Shown: positions 6,606-13,954 of the stretch, piece after piece
Numbering within the stretch: the first letter of the stretch is position 1
Layout: every line of letters starts with the position of its first letter
Assembly (NCBI GenBank): GCA_027003085.1
Contig: JALWYR010000131.1
Location: forward strand, 1 to 18,686
DNA: 18,686 nucleotides
From: Flavobacteriales bacterium
Lineage (GTDB): Bacteria; Bacteroidota; Bacteroidia; Flavobacteriales; Flavobacteriaceae
Reading direction: 5' to 3'
Notes under the pieces: generated by a model
The model's input: the letters and a program-made list of their open reading frames with translations, nothing else
Databases searched by the model: none
What the model was told of the DNA's origin: nothing
Translations under genes and position numbers: made by a program

Positions 6606-8339
6606 ATGACAAACAAGGAAATTACCCGTCTTTTTTCCATTGACAACCTGAAACAAAAAAAATTGGCCGAGTTACAGGAACTGGCCAAAAAATTACACAT
6701 TAAAAAATATTACGGGCTCAAAAAAATGGAGCTCATCTACAAATTGCTGGATTTTTATTCCGAAAACGGCGACAAAATCCAAGAGATTTTTCGAAACGAA
6801 CCCGCTGAAAAGGCTTCCGTAAACCGGGAACAGGCGCCTGACAATAGTCAAAGTGCTTCACAGACTAAACGGCGTCGCGGGCGTCCGGCAAAAAAACAAC
6901 AAGAAAAAGAGCCCGAAGAAAATAACACACAACAAACAACACCCCGGGAACAAACCGAAACGGCCGACAAACCCAAACAGCCGGCCGAAACAAACACATC
7001 GAACAACCAAAAGCGCAAACGCCGGCGCACCTTGGTGGTAAAAAAAAGCGACCGGACCCAAGAGGACGCACAAAACAAAACCGCCGGCCAAACATCCGCT
7101 TCCCGGCAAACAACCCCTCCGGCCCCGGCCGAACAAAATCAACCCAAAACCAACGAACGCAACGAACGGCAAGGTAAATCCAAAGAAAACGGTAAAACCA
7201 AAGAAAAAGAAAAGGAATACGAGTTCGGCGGCCTGATCGAAGTGGAAGGCGTTTTGGAAATTCTGGACGGTTACGGATTCCTCCGCTCGGCCGATTACAA
7301 TTACCTTTCGTCACCCGACGATGTTTACCTCTCGGCCCAACAAATTCGTCATCACGGCCTCAAAACCGGCGATACGGTGCGTGGTTTGGTGCGGCCGCCC
7401 AAAAACCAGGAAACTTTTTATCCGCTTGTCAAGGTTTTGAAAATCAACGGGCTGGATCCGTCCATTGTGCGCGACCGCATAGCTTTTGAGCATTTGACGC
7501 CCATATTCCCCGACGAAAAATTCAACCTTTCGGGCCTTCGCAGCAATGTGTCCACGCGTATTGTGGATTTGTTTTCGCCCATCGGCAAAGGCCAGCGGGC
7601 CATGATTGTTTCGCAACCCAAAACCGGTAAAACCTGGTTGCTCAAAGACATTGCCAACACCATTGCCGCCAACCATCCCGAGGTATATTTAATGGTATTG
7701 CTCATCGACGAACGGCCCGAAGAGGTTACCGATATGATTGAGAACGTGCACGGCGAAGTTATTGCTTCCACCTTCGACCAACCGGCCGCCCAGCACGTAA
7801 AAGTGGCCAATATTGTTATCGAAAAGGCCAAGCGGCTTGTGGAAAGCGGCCACGATGTAGTGATTCTGTTGGATAGTATAACCCGGCTTGCCCGGGCCTA
7901 CAATACGGTGCAACCGGCCTCGGGACGGGTGCTCACCGGAGGTGTGGATGCCAACGCGCTTCACAAACCCAAGCGCTTTTTCGGTGCCGCACGAAATATC
8001 AAAAACGGCGGTTCGCTCACTATCATTGCCACGGCTCTGGTGGACACGGGTTCCAAAATGGACGAGGTGATTTTCGAGGAATTCAAGGGCACCGGTAACA
8101 TGGAATTGCAATTGGATCGCCGGCTGGCCAACCGCCGTATATTCCCGGCCATCGACCTTTTGGCCAGCGGAACCCGCCGCGACGACCTGCTGCATGACAA
8201 ATGGACCATTCAACGCATGTGGCTTTTGCGTCGCTTTTTGGCCGATATGAATCCGGTCGAAGCCATGGAATTTATTCGTTCGCGCATTGAAGAAACGCGT
8301 ACAAACGAAGAATTTTTGCAATCCATGCAGGAAGGATAA
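6606..8339 (+). CDS. rho: Transcription termination factor Rho with long disordered insertion
   Basis: Hexameric RNA-dependent ATPase/helicase that releases RNA polymerase from untranslated transcripts. It has 577 residues against about 419 in E. coli. Residues 1-55 form the Rho N-terminal helical domain (LKQKKLAELQELAKKLHIKK). Residues about 65-203 are low complexity, rich in Lys, Gln, Asn, Glu, Thr and Arg, and look disordered. The cold-shock-like RNA-binding domain starts near 207 (FGGLIEVEGVLEILDGYGFL). The ATPase core has Walker A SQPKTGKTW near 335-343, Walker B VLLIDERPEEV near 364, LLDSITRLARAYN near 420 and the TGGVDANAL and FGAARNI motifs. The first P-loop residues are SQPK in place of the usual APPK. 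All catalytic motifs appear intact. It stands alone between the creD cluster and tRNA-Ser. Confidence 0.97.
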   Translation: MTNKEITRLFSIDNLKQKKLAELQELAKKLHIKKYYGLKKMELIYKLLDFYSENGDKIQEIFRNEPAEKASVNREQAPDNSQSASQTKRRRGRPAKKQQEKEPEENNTQQTTPREQTETADKPKQPAETNTSNNQKRKRRRTLVVKKSDRTQEDAQNKTAGQTSASRQTTPPAPAEQNQPKTNERNERQGKSKENGKTKEKEKEYEFGGLIEVEGVLEILDGYGFLRSADYNYLSSPDDVYLSAQQIRHHGLKTGDTVRGLVRPPKNQETFYPLVKVLKINGLDPSIVRDRIAFEHLTPIFPDEKFNLSGLRSNVSTRIVDLFSPIGKGQRAMIVSQPKTGKTWLLKDIANTIAANHPEVYLMVLLIDERPEEVTDMIENVHGEVIASTFDQPAAQHVKVANIVIEKAKRLVESGHDVVILLDSITRLARAYNTVQPASGRVLTGGVDANALHKPKRFFGAARNIKNGGSLTIIATALVDTGSKMDEVIFEEFKGTGNMELQLDRRLANRRIFPAIDLLASGTRRDDLLHDKWTIQRMWLLRRFLADMNPVEAMEFIRSRIEETRTNEEFLQSMQEG

Positions 8340-8361
8340 GCCGGAAAAAATGCCATTGTAT

Positions 8362-8392
8362 TTTGCTCTTTTAGGAAAACAAATTATATTTG
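8362..8392 (+). promoter_or_regulatory. Promoter of tRNA-Ser
   Basis: TTTG (8362-8365) and TATATTTG (8385-8392) are separated by 19 bases, a full match to the Bacteroidota -33/-7 consensus. Transcription would start around 8398, about ten bases before the mature tRNA. This is the clearest promoter in the window. Confidence 0.75.
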
Positions 8393-8406
8393 TGCCTTGA
8401 TGAACA

Positions 8407-8494
8407 GGAGAGGTGACCGAGAGGCCGAAGGTGCACGCCTGGAAAGCGTGTGTGCGTCACAAGCGTACCGAGGGTTCGAATCCCTCCCTCTCCG
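8407..8494 (+). tRNA. tRNA-Ser(GGA)
   Basis: An 88-base type II tRNA. The acceptor stem is GGAGAGG (8407-8413) with CCTCTCC (8487-8493) and discriminator G at 8494. The anticodon stem CACGC/GCGTG encloses the loop CTGGAAA, with anticodon GGA at 8441-8443 reading UCC and UCU. The long variable arm after 8450 is typical of serine tRNA. The T arm is GAGGG-TTCGAAT-CCCTC. The 3' CCA is not encoded. Positions 36-38 are A-A-A, the context used by the MiaA/MiaB pathway, but modification cannot be judged from sequence. Confidence 0.97.
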
Positions 8495-8556
8495 CAAGCT
8501 GATGACAACAAAGAAAAAAACATAAATTGAACCTTGAATTTTAAACTAAAAATACC

Positions 8557-9327
8557 ATGAGAAAATTGTTTACCATTCTGGCAATCGTAGGCATGCTTGT
8601 TTTCGCCATGCCCAATGTTTCGGCACAAGATCAGGCGGCTCCCGCCAAGACCGAAAAGGTTGATAATGCAAGTGATGCAGGTCAATCCAAAAGCTTTCAT
8701 CAAGTAATCAAACAACGCTTTGTGGAAGGTGGTCCCGCCTTTATGGGTATTGTATTGATTACTTTGATTTTGGGCTTGGCCATTGCCATTGAGCGTATTA
8801 TTTACTTGTATTTGGCCGATACCAATACGCACAAACTGCTCCAAGAAGTGGAATCGGCTATGGAAGAAGGCGGTGTGGAGGAAGCACTCGAATTGCTTAA
8901 AAACAAACGTGGTCCCGTGGCATCCATTTTCTATCAAGGCCTGTTGCGTATGCATGAAGGCGAAGGCCTCGAAGCCGCCGAAAAAGCCGTTATTTCCTAC
9001 GGAAACGTTCAAGTGGGTCAATTGGAAAAAAACATCACCTGGTTGGCTTTGTTCATCGCATTGGCGCCCATGTTCGGATTTATGGGAACCATCATCGGTA
9101 TGATCGACGCCTTCGACAAAATCGAAAAAGCCGGTGATATGAACCCTTCGTTGGTGGCCGGAGGTATCAAAGTGGCTTTGTTGACCACACTCTTCGGTCT
9201 GATTGTGGCCATTATCCTGCAAATTTTCTACAATTTTATCCTTTCCAAAATCGATAAGATTGTCAACAAAATGGAAGATGCTTCCATTTCCTTGATTGAT
9301 ATTCTGGCCCGTAATGCAGCCAAATAA
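8557..9327 (+). CDS. exbB: ExbB/TolQ/MotA-family proton channel protein with N-terminal signal segment
   Basis: Inner-membrane stator subunit that, with ExbD, uses the proton gradient to drive TonB-dependent outer-membrane transport. It has 256 residues. An N-terminal hydrophobic segment ending in NVSAQ (cleavage likely near residue 23) looks like a signal peptide and is followed by a polar linker to about 48. Membrane helices are at about 54-78 (FMGIVLITLILGLAIAIERI), 163-188 (WLALFIALAPMFGFMGTIIG) and 203-228 (GGIKVALLTTLFGLIVAIIL); the last two carry the family's pore residues. It heads a four-gene cluster with 17-, 22- and 14-base gaps. No clear promoter is seen between the tRNA and this gene, so read-through from the tRNA promoter is possible. 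It could equally serve a TolQ-like function. Confidence 0.92.
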   Translation: MRKLFTILAIVGMLVFAMPNVSAQDQAAPAKTEKVDNASDAGQSKSFHQVIKQRFVEGGPAFMGIVLITLILGLAIAIERIIYLYLADTNTHKLLQEVESAMEEGGVEEALELLKNKRGPVASIFYQGLLRMHEGEGLEAAEKAVISYGNVQVGQLEKNITWLALFIALAPMFGFMGTIIGMIDAFDKIEKAGDMNPSLVAGGIKVALLTTLFGLIVAIILQIFYNFILSKIDKIVNKMEDASISLIDILARNAAK

Positions 9328-9344
9328 TTAAACACCACGGAATT

Positions 9345-9779
9345 ATGAAATCCTCCAAAATCATTTCCACCATCGTATTGCTCATCGGCGTGATCAGTTT
9401 TGTGCTTTACTGGTACATGATCAAGGCCGACGGTGATATGGATGCAGCAAATGCTTACATCGATAAACTTATCGGATTGACCAAAGTGCTGCTCTACATA
9501 GCCGTTATTGCCGCTGCCATTGGGTTCATTTTGGATATTTTCGAATCCAAAAAGAGCGCTATCTATATGTTGGTTTCCTTTGCCGTGTTGGGTGTTATAT
9601 TTCTTATTGCCTACTCCAAGGCGGTATTTAAACCCTACACGCTGAACGACCATGTGTATCCGGCCTCGGTTTCGGGCTGGTCCGATACCGGCTTGTGGAT
9701 GTTCTACATCCTGGCCTTTATTGCATTGGCGTTGATGCTCTTTACCTGGATTGCGGATTTTGTCCGCGGTCAGGACTAA
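9345..9779 (+). CDS. Small four-helix membrane protein of the exbB-exbD cluster
   Basis: Protein of 144 residues with four hydrophobic segments at about 5-24 (IISTIVLLIGVISFVLYWYM), 46-64, 72-89 and 116-138 (LWMFYILAFIALALMLFTWI). It has short charged connecting loops and ends in ADFVRGQD. I do not recognise a named domain. Its place between exbB and exbD, with a 17-base gap before it and 22 bases after, indicates it is made with the proton channel. In Bacteroidota a small membrane protein is common at this position, and a role as an accessory subunit or assembly factor is plausible but unproven. Confidence 0.82.
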   Translation: MKSSKIISTIVLLIGVISFVLYWYMIKADGDMDAANAYIDKLIGLTKVLLYIAVIAAAIGFILDIFESKKSAIYMLVSFAVLGVIFLIAYSKAVFKPYTLNDHVYPASVSGWSDTGLWMFYILAFIALALMLFTWIADFVRGQD

Positions 9780-9801
9780 TTCACTCAAAGCACATTGCAC
9801 T

Positions 9802-10323
9802 ATGGCACGCAGAAAACTTCAAGAAATCAATGCCGGGTCCATGGCGGACATCGCTTTCCTGTTGCTTATCTTTTTCTTGGTAACCACCACCATGGAAAGC
9901 ATGTACGGTATTGCCCGTAAGCTCCCTCCGCCCCCCGACCCGCAGCAAGAAATACCGCCCGTTAAGGAGCGAAACCTGTTGGAAATCCTTATCAACCGTA
10001 ACGACCAATTGATGATCGAAGATCATCCGGCCAAATTTTCCGACATCAAAGGCGAGGTGATCAAGCATATCACCAACTTCGGTAAGGATCCCAACTATGC
10101 CGACAAGCCCAAAGATGCGGTGGTCAATATCACGCACGACCGCGGAACCTCCTACAAGGCCTATATCACCGTTTACAACGAAATTATCAAGGCCTACAAC
10201 GAGGTGCGAAACAAAGCGGCCATCGCCAAATTCGGCAAACCCTTCGACGAGCTGACCAAGGAGCAGCAGAAAGAAATCAAAGATATGTATCCGCAAATCA
10301 TTGCGGAAGCCACACCCCAATAA
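9802..10323 (+). CDS. exbD: ExbD/TolR-family biopolymer transport protein (first copy)
   Basis: ExbB partner: a short cytoplasmic N-terminus, one membrane helix and a periplasmic domain, completing the proton channel for TonB systems. The ATG at 9802 (MARRKLQEINAGSMADIAF) gives 173 residues. The frame is open to 9751, but that extension overlaps the upstream gene and lacks ExbD character. The membrane helix is about 17-36, with the essential aspartate in SMADIAFLLLIFFLV. The periplasmic part keeps the VVNITHDRGTSYKAYITVYNE-type beta strands and ends with a charged helical tail longer than in E. coli ExbD (141 residues). Fourteen bases separate it from the second exbD. Confidence 0.9.
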   Translation: MARRKLQEINAGSMADIAFLLLIFFLVTTTMESMYGIARKLPPPPDPQQEIPPVKERNLLEILINRNDQLMIEDHPAKFSDIKGEVIKHITNFGKDPNYADKPKDAVVNITHDRGTSYKAYITVYNEIIKAYNEVRNKAAIAKFGKPFDELTKEQQKEIKDMYPQIIAEATPQ

Positions 10324-10337
10324 AAAACCGGAAACCT

Positions 10338-10823
10338 ATGGCATCCAAATTCAGTAAGAAAAAAAGCGAAGGAACCCCGGCCATTTCCACGGCTTCGCTG
10401 CCCGATATCGTGTTTATGTTGCTATTCTTCTTTATGGTGGCCACCGTGATGCGCGACACCGAGCTTAAACTCAAATACGTGCTGCCCTACGCCGACCAAG
10501 TCCAAAAATTGGAGAAAAAGCAATTGGTCAGCACCATTTTTGTGGGAAAACCCACCAAACGCTATCAAAAGATCTATGGCGACAAGGATAAGATTCAGCT
10601 CAACGACAAATTTGCCGATATTAATGATATTCAGCCATGGATTCTTAAAGAACGTGCCGCCCGGCGTGAAGAACTACGGCCTTATATGATTGTGTCCATC
10701 AAGGCCGACCAGGACGCCAACATGGGCCTGATTTCCGACATCAAGGAAAAACTCCGTGAAGTAAACGCCCTCAAAATCAACTATGCCACGCACAAGGGCG
10801 ACGTAAGCCGGAATGAGCAATAA
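10338..10823 (+). CDS. exbD: ExbD/TolR-family biopolymer transport protein (second copy)
   Basis: Second ExbD-like subunit, 161 residues. A basic N-terminus (MASKFSKKKSEG) precedes the membrane helix at about 22-39 with the conserved aspartate in SLPDIVFMLLFFFMVATVM. The periplasmic domain includes PYMIVSIKADQDANMGLISD and ends with the LREVNALKINYAT strand. It is clearly different in sequence from the first copy, so the two are probably distinct subunits rather than a recent duplication. It is the last gene of the cluster; a strong terminator follows 22 bases later. No tonB gene follows, so TonB is encoded elsewhere. Confidence 0.9.
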   Translation: MASKFSKKKSEGTPAISTASLPDIVFMLLFFFMVATVMRDTELKLKYVLPYADQVQKLEKKQLVSTIFVGKPTKRYQKIYGDKDKIQLNDKFADINDIQPWILKERAARREELRPYMIVSIKADQDANMGLISDIKEKLREVNALKINYATHKGDVSRNEQ

Positions 10824-10845
10824 ATAGCAATTTTCCATTATTAAT

Positions 10846-10874
10846 AAAAGCCGGCCTTGGGGGCCGGTTTTTTT
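10846..10874 (+). terminator. Rho-independent terminator of the exbB-exbD cluster
   Basis: CCGGCC (10851-10856) pairs with GGCCGG (10862-10867); the stem extends through a G·T and A-T pairs into a run of seven T residues (10868-10874). It lies 22 bases after the second exbD stop. Confidence 0.88.
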
Positions 10875-10884
10875 GTTACAACCT

Positions 10885-11049
10885 TTATTTACCTCTTCTA
10901 AGCGTTATTTGCCTCCATCGGTTTGCGTTGTTGAATAAGAAATTTCTACCCATGTAAGAAAGATTGAAAAACGATAAGGCGGTTTTGAAATTTACCAATG
11001 GCTTGTGCCTGTTCATACGGATTTGTTGTTTGAGCGTAATTGACAGCAT
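10885..11049 (-). CDS. Possible small ORF, function unknown
   Basis: On the minus strand an ATG at 11049 opens a 54-codon frame ending at TAA 10885-10887; the frame itself is open 9 codons further upstream. The product would be strongly basic (starts MLSITLKQQIRMNRHK, ends WRQITLRRGK) with an aromatic middle (LSFFNLSYMGRNFLF). It runs opposite to the exbD terminator. No ribosome site or matching promoter is convincing. It may be a real small protein, a remnant of a larger gene, or chance in AT-rich DNA. Confidence 0.25.
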   Translation of the reverse strand: MLSITLKQQIRMNRHKPLVNFKTALSFFNLSYMGRNFLFNNANRWRQITLRRGK

Positions 11050-11144
11050 GAATTTAGTAGATTTTTCGTAATATTAAGCCTATAATATTTTGTATGGAGG
11101 GAAATAGAAGGTTGTAAAATTTTTTGGGAATAAATATATGGATA
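11050..11144. other. AT-rich spacer before the orphan gene
   Basis: Very AT-rich, with several TATAAT/TAATATT words and ATATTTTG near 11090, a poor match to the -7 element. No hairpin, repeat or clear promoter stands out. Together with 10875-11049 it forms the main low-GC stretch of the window. Confidence 0.4.
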
Positions 11145-11954
11145 ATGAATAATTTATATAATATAGGATTTCGGATACATGACGCTGGGAATATTGCCAA
11201 ACTTTTGGTCAGTTTAACCAAAAAAGGTACTCGTATTAAGGCTGGAAAATATAGTTATATGCGTTATACCGATACATCGGGGGCAGAAATATGGACGCTT
11301 TTGAACAGGTTAGGTCAAATAGTTTTTGTATATCCTCACTTTAACACAAAACGGAAACGGAAAATACGTTTGACAGGTGAAATAAAATTACAGAATCGTT
11401 TCCCGGGAGGTGGATTTACGGCATTGGCCATTACCACGGGACAAAGATCTTTCGAAAACGGGGAGTTTACTTTGGCTTTCGAAGCGCCGGATTTTTATAC
11501 CTATGGTAAACTGGTTTTTCCACAAGAAGTTGAAGTACAACTAACGGCCTTTGCGCAGAAGATATTGTATATCGGCAATGAAAAAAATTTTTACCGGTAT
11601 CAGAAAAATGAACCCAAATGGGCGTCGCGTTCGTTCATACCGGTGGGGTTGTTTGACCCTTCGGATGGAAGGGAAGAAAAAATTCCGGAGGCATTGGCCT
11701 TGTTTGCAGGATTTGTAAAAGATTATTCTGTTCTACACAACAGTTATACCGGCGATTCATTCCTCTGGATTTTAGTGGATACCTACGGCGGTGAAATTGA
11801 TGTGGTGGCTGCATGGGAACAAATGGAAAAGCTCCCAAAGATAGGTGAGGTAATATTTGGTCAATTTTCGTTGTCGGGCAGAATATTAAGCAAACACCAA
11901 ACCAAACCAAATGTTGCTTGGTGGAAGCGGATTTTTTGGAAAAATCCATATTGA
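11145..11954 (+). CDS. Conserved-looking hypothetical protein, orphan
   Basis: Protein of 269 residues from the ATG at 11145 (MNNLYNIGFRIHDAGN); the frame extends seven codons further only through a TTG. No signal peptide or membrane segment is visible, so it is probably cytoplasmic. Stretches that look like family motifs are KYSYMRYTDTSGAEIW near 35-50, FPQEVEVQLTAFAQ near 125-138, PKWASRSFIPVGLFDP, GDSFLWILVDTYGGEIDVVA and GEVIFGQFSLSGRIL near the end. I recall similar uncharacterised single-domain proteins scattered across unrelated bacteria but cannot name a family or function. It stands alone, convergent with the DUF4139 gene, and its first third uses noticeably AT-rich codons compared with neighbours, suggesting acquisition. 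A role as an immunity or stress-related accessory protein is speculation. Confidence 0.75.
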   Translation: MNNLYNIGFRIHDAGNIAKLLVSLTKKGTRIKAGKYSYMRYTDTSGAEIWTLLNRLGQIVFVYPHFNTKRKRKIRLTGEIKLQNRFPGGGFTALAITTGQRSFENGEFTLAFEAPDFYTYGKLVFPQEVEVQLTAFAQKILYIGNEKNFYRYQKNEPKWASRSFIPVGLFDPSDGREEKIPEALALFAGFVKDYSVLHNSYTGDSFLWILVDTYGGEIDVVAAWEQMEKLPKIGEVIFGQFSLSGRILSKHQTKPNVAWWKRIFWKNPY

Positions 11955-12011
11955 CCTAAAATTTAATCATTGACAAAAAAAACGCTTCCATCCCTGGCGC
12001 GGAAATCCGGA

Positions 12012-13895
12012 TTATTCCACTTCGATACCGCTGTATTTGGGAAGTTTTACCTCGTATTGTAAAATAAGTTCGCGTTTTTTGCCGGGTTTCAGACGAATTT
12101 CCCATTCCACCTCTCCGGTTTCTTTGTTCAGTTTACCCCCCGAGAGGTTTATGACCTCCACAGTCATTTCCGAGCTATCCGAAATGGGAATTTGATCCAA
12201 AATGCGTATGTCCACCGGCCGGTTTTTGTTGTTTTTGACCGTGATACGCCACTTGCGGGTTTCGGTGCGTTTGGCGCCCAAAAAGATACGCTTCGAGAAT
12301 TTTTTGTCCAATTCCCGGGTGATGCGTATGCCTTTGTCCACACCTAACGAAATTTCCAAAGTGTCCTTGGCCAGGCCCGCATCCAGCAGTGTTTTGCCCA
12401 CCGAGGTACCATCGATAAACACTTGGGCTTCGCCCGAAAGCAAATCATATTTTTCCCAGCCCGTAATCCGTGCTGTCAGGTAGGCGTTTTCGTCCAATTT
12501 GGGAACCGAAATGTAGGTATATTGCACGGGAATATCGTAGTGGGCCACCGGAATGGTTTTTACCTGATTGTTCGACGGCACCGAATAGGGCCGTTTGATA
12601 TCGAAATGCACACTGGTTTCCTTTTCGACCCGTTCCAAGGGAATTTCCATAGGTTTTGGCGCCGCTTTGGGCTTGGTTTTCTTGTGTTTGGGCCGGGCTA
12701 CATAATCGTCATCGTCGTCGTCATCATAGACACTTATTCCAGAAATATCTATAACAACCGCTTGAAGTTCTTCGCCGGGGTCCATTTTAATATTCATCAC
12801 CGGATTAATCACCGGCATTTCCACTTCTTTATATCCGGGATAACTATAAATCAAAACATTGTCTTTTTTGTCGGGTAAGCTGATAGAATAATGCCCGTCA
12901 AAATCGCTCACCGTTCCAATGCTTGTACCTTTAACCACCACATTTGCGGCCGGTAAGGGTTCTCCGGTGTTGGCGTCGGTTATGGTTCCGCTTACGGTTT
13001 TAATGGGTCCGCTCACGGCGCGGTTGTGGTTTTGGTAACCTAACCGGTAGGGCCGCAGGTGTGGAATTTCATTGGACACGGTGGGATTGGCCGACGAAAA
13101 ACTTAAAAGCACTTTGTTCCAATCCACTTGGGTGGCTTGTTTGACGTTGGCCTTATAGGTCAGGTTCAAGGGCTTGGAAATATCGTCCACACGTATGTCG
13201 TAGCTCGGAAACCAATGGGCTTGCGAAACGTTGTAGTTAAGCGTAAAAACAGATTGCACGGGCCTTTCGGTGGAAACATCCACAATGATTTCGTAGGGCG
13301 GATATATTTTGGTGTCGGCAATTTTTTGAATTTCCTTGCGCAGTTTGATTTTTTGTTCGACAAGCCGGTTCAAAACCTTTTGCTGTTGAAGCCGTTTAAA
13401 ACGCAGGGCTTTCATTTTGGACGAATAATAATTTTCCATAGCCTGCAAGGCCTGAACGCTCAGTGCTTGGTTTTTCCCGCTCAGCACTTTGTTGCGTTGA
13501 AGTAAATCGATTTCATCGTCAATGAGTTGGAGTGAGGTTTTGGCATCGGTGATACGGTCTTTGATATCTTTGTATTTCTTTTCCAAATCGTCCAATCCCC
13601 GAGGTTTTAAATCATCGGCCGTATAGTTGCGTTCCTGTTTCACCGACAAAATCATCACGGCCCCCGTAGCCGATACACGGATGCTTTTGGGGTTAAGAAA
13701 AGGCGAAAGGCCGGTAAAACGGATACGGGATTCGCCTTGCGGCAAATTCAGTTTTTTGACGCGGGTGATTTGCGCATTGTTCAGGAATACGGTAACGCCG
13801 TTGATTTTGGAGTCCGATTTTTGTTCTTTGGTAGTTTGGCCGGAACTATGCCAGGCCCAAAACAAAACCGACACAAGAATGACAAATTTTTTCAT
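12012..13895 (-). CDS. DUF4139 (MuiA-like) protein with carboxypeptidase-regulatory-like insertion
   Basis: Predicted secreted protein of 627 residues. The signal peptide is residues 1-19 (MKKFVILVSVLFWAWHSSG). Residues about 30-115 match the N-terminal DUF4140 pattern (VTVFLNNAQITRVKKLNLPQGESRIRFTGL reduced here to its core VFLNNAQITR). A coiled coil spans about 102-195. The DUF4139 beta-rich domain begins near 205 (YPPYEIIVDV, then LNYNVSQAHWFPSYDIRV) and continues to the C-terminus. It is interrupted at about 295-383 by a carboxypeptidase-regulatory-like domain (VSGTITDANTGEPLPAANV, then GTVSDFDGHYSISL), as at the N-termini of SusC proteins. A run of seven aspartates flanked by tyrosines follows near 389, then a Lys/Pro-rich linker. 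Such proteins are annotated mucoidy inhibitor A-like; their function is not established. It is monocistronic, divergent from the TatA/B gene. Confidence 0.87.
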   Translation of the reverse strand: MKKFVILVSVLFWAWHSSGQTTKEQKSDSKINGVTVFLNNAQITRVKKLNLPQGESRIRFTGLSPFLNPKSIRVSATGAVMILSVKQERNYTADDLKPRGLDDLEKKYKDIKDRITDAKTSLQLIDDEIDLLQRNKVLSGKNQALSVQALQAMENYYSSKMKALRFKRLQQQKVLNRLVEQKIKLRKEIQKIADTKIYPPYEIIVDVSTERPVQSVFTLNYNVSQAHWFPSYDIRVDDISKPLNLTYKANVKQATQVDWNKVLLSFSSANPTVSNEIPHLRPYRLGYQNHNRAVSGPIKTVSGTITDANTGEPLPAANVVVKGTSIGTVSDFDGHYSISLPDKKDNVLIYSYPGYKEVEMPVINPVMNIKMDPGEELQAVVIDISGISVYDDDDDDDYVARPKHKKTKPKAAPKPMEIPLERVEKETSVHFDIKRPYSVPSNNQVKTIPVAHYDIPVQYTYISVPKLDENAYLTARITGWEKYDLLSGEAQVFIDGTSVGKTLLDAGLAKDTLEISLGVDKGIRITRELDKKFSKRIFLGAKRTETRKWRITVKNNKNRPVDIRILDQIPISDSSEMTVEVINLSGGKLNKETGEVEWEIRLKPGKKRELILQYEVKLPKYSGIEVE

Positions 13896-13909
13896 AAGCG
13901 GGTTTTCAT
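13892..13909 (-). other. Possible five-codon upstream ORF overlapping the DUF4139 start
   Basis: ATG at 13909 opens MKTRL, ending in a TGA that shares ATGA with the DUF4139 start codon at 13895. A purine-rich AGGAAC lies immediately before this first ATG rather than before the gene's own start. This could couple translation, or be chance. Confidence 0.3.
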
Positions 13910-13917
13910 GTTCCTTT

Positions 13918-13925
13918 CAAAATTA
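13918..13925 (-). promoter_or_regulatory. -7 promoter element for the DUF4139 gene
   Basis: On the minus strand TAATTTTG, a full match to TAnnTTTG, 22 bases before the start codon at 13895. No TTTG -33 element is seen. It lies outside the hairpin array, on its left side. Confidence 0.45.
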
Positions 13926-13954
13926 GGAAATATTCTGAAAAAAATTAAATTCCG

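Noticed and set aside
10869..11144. Insertion sequence in the low-GC gap
   Set aside because: No terminal inverted repeats, target duplication or transposase motif could be found by eye.
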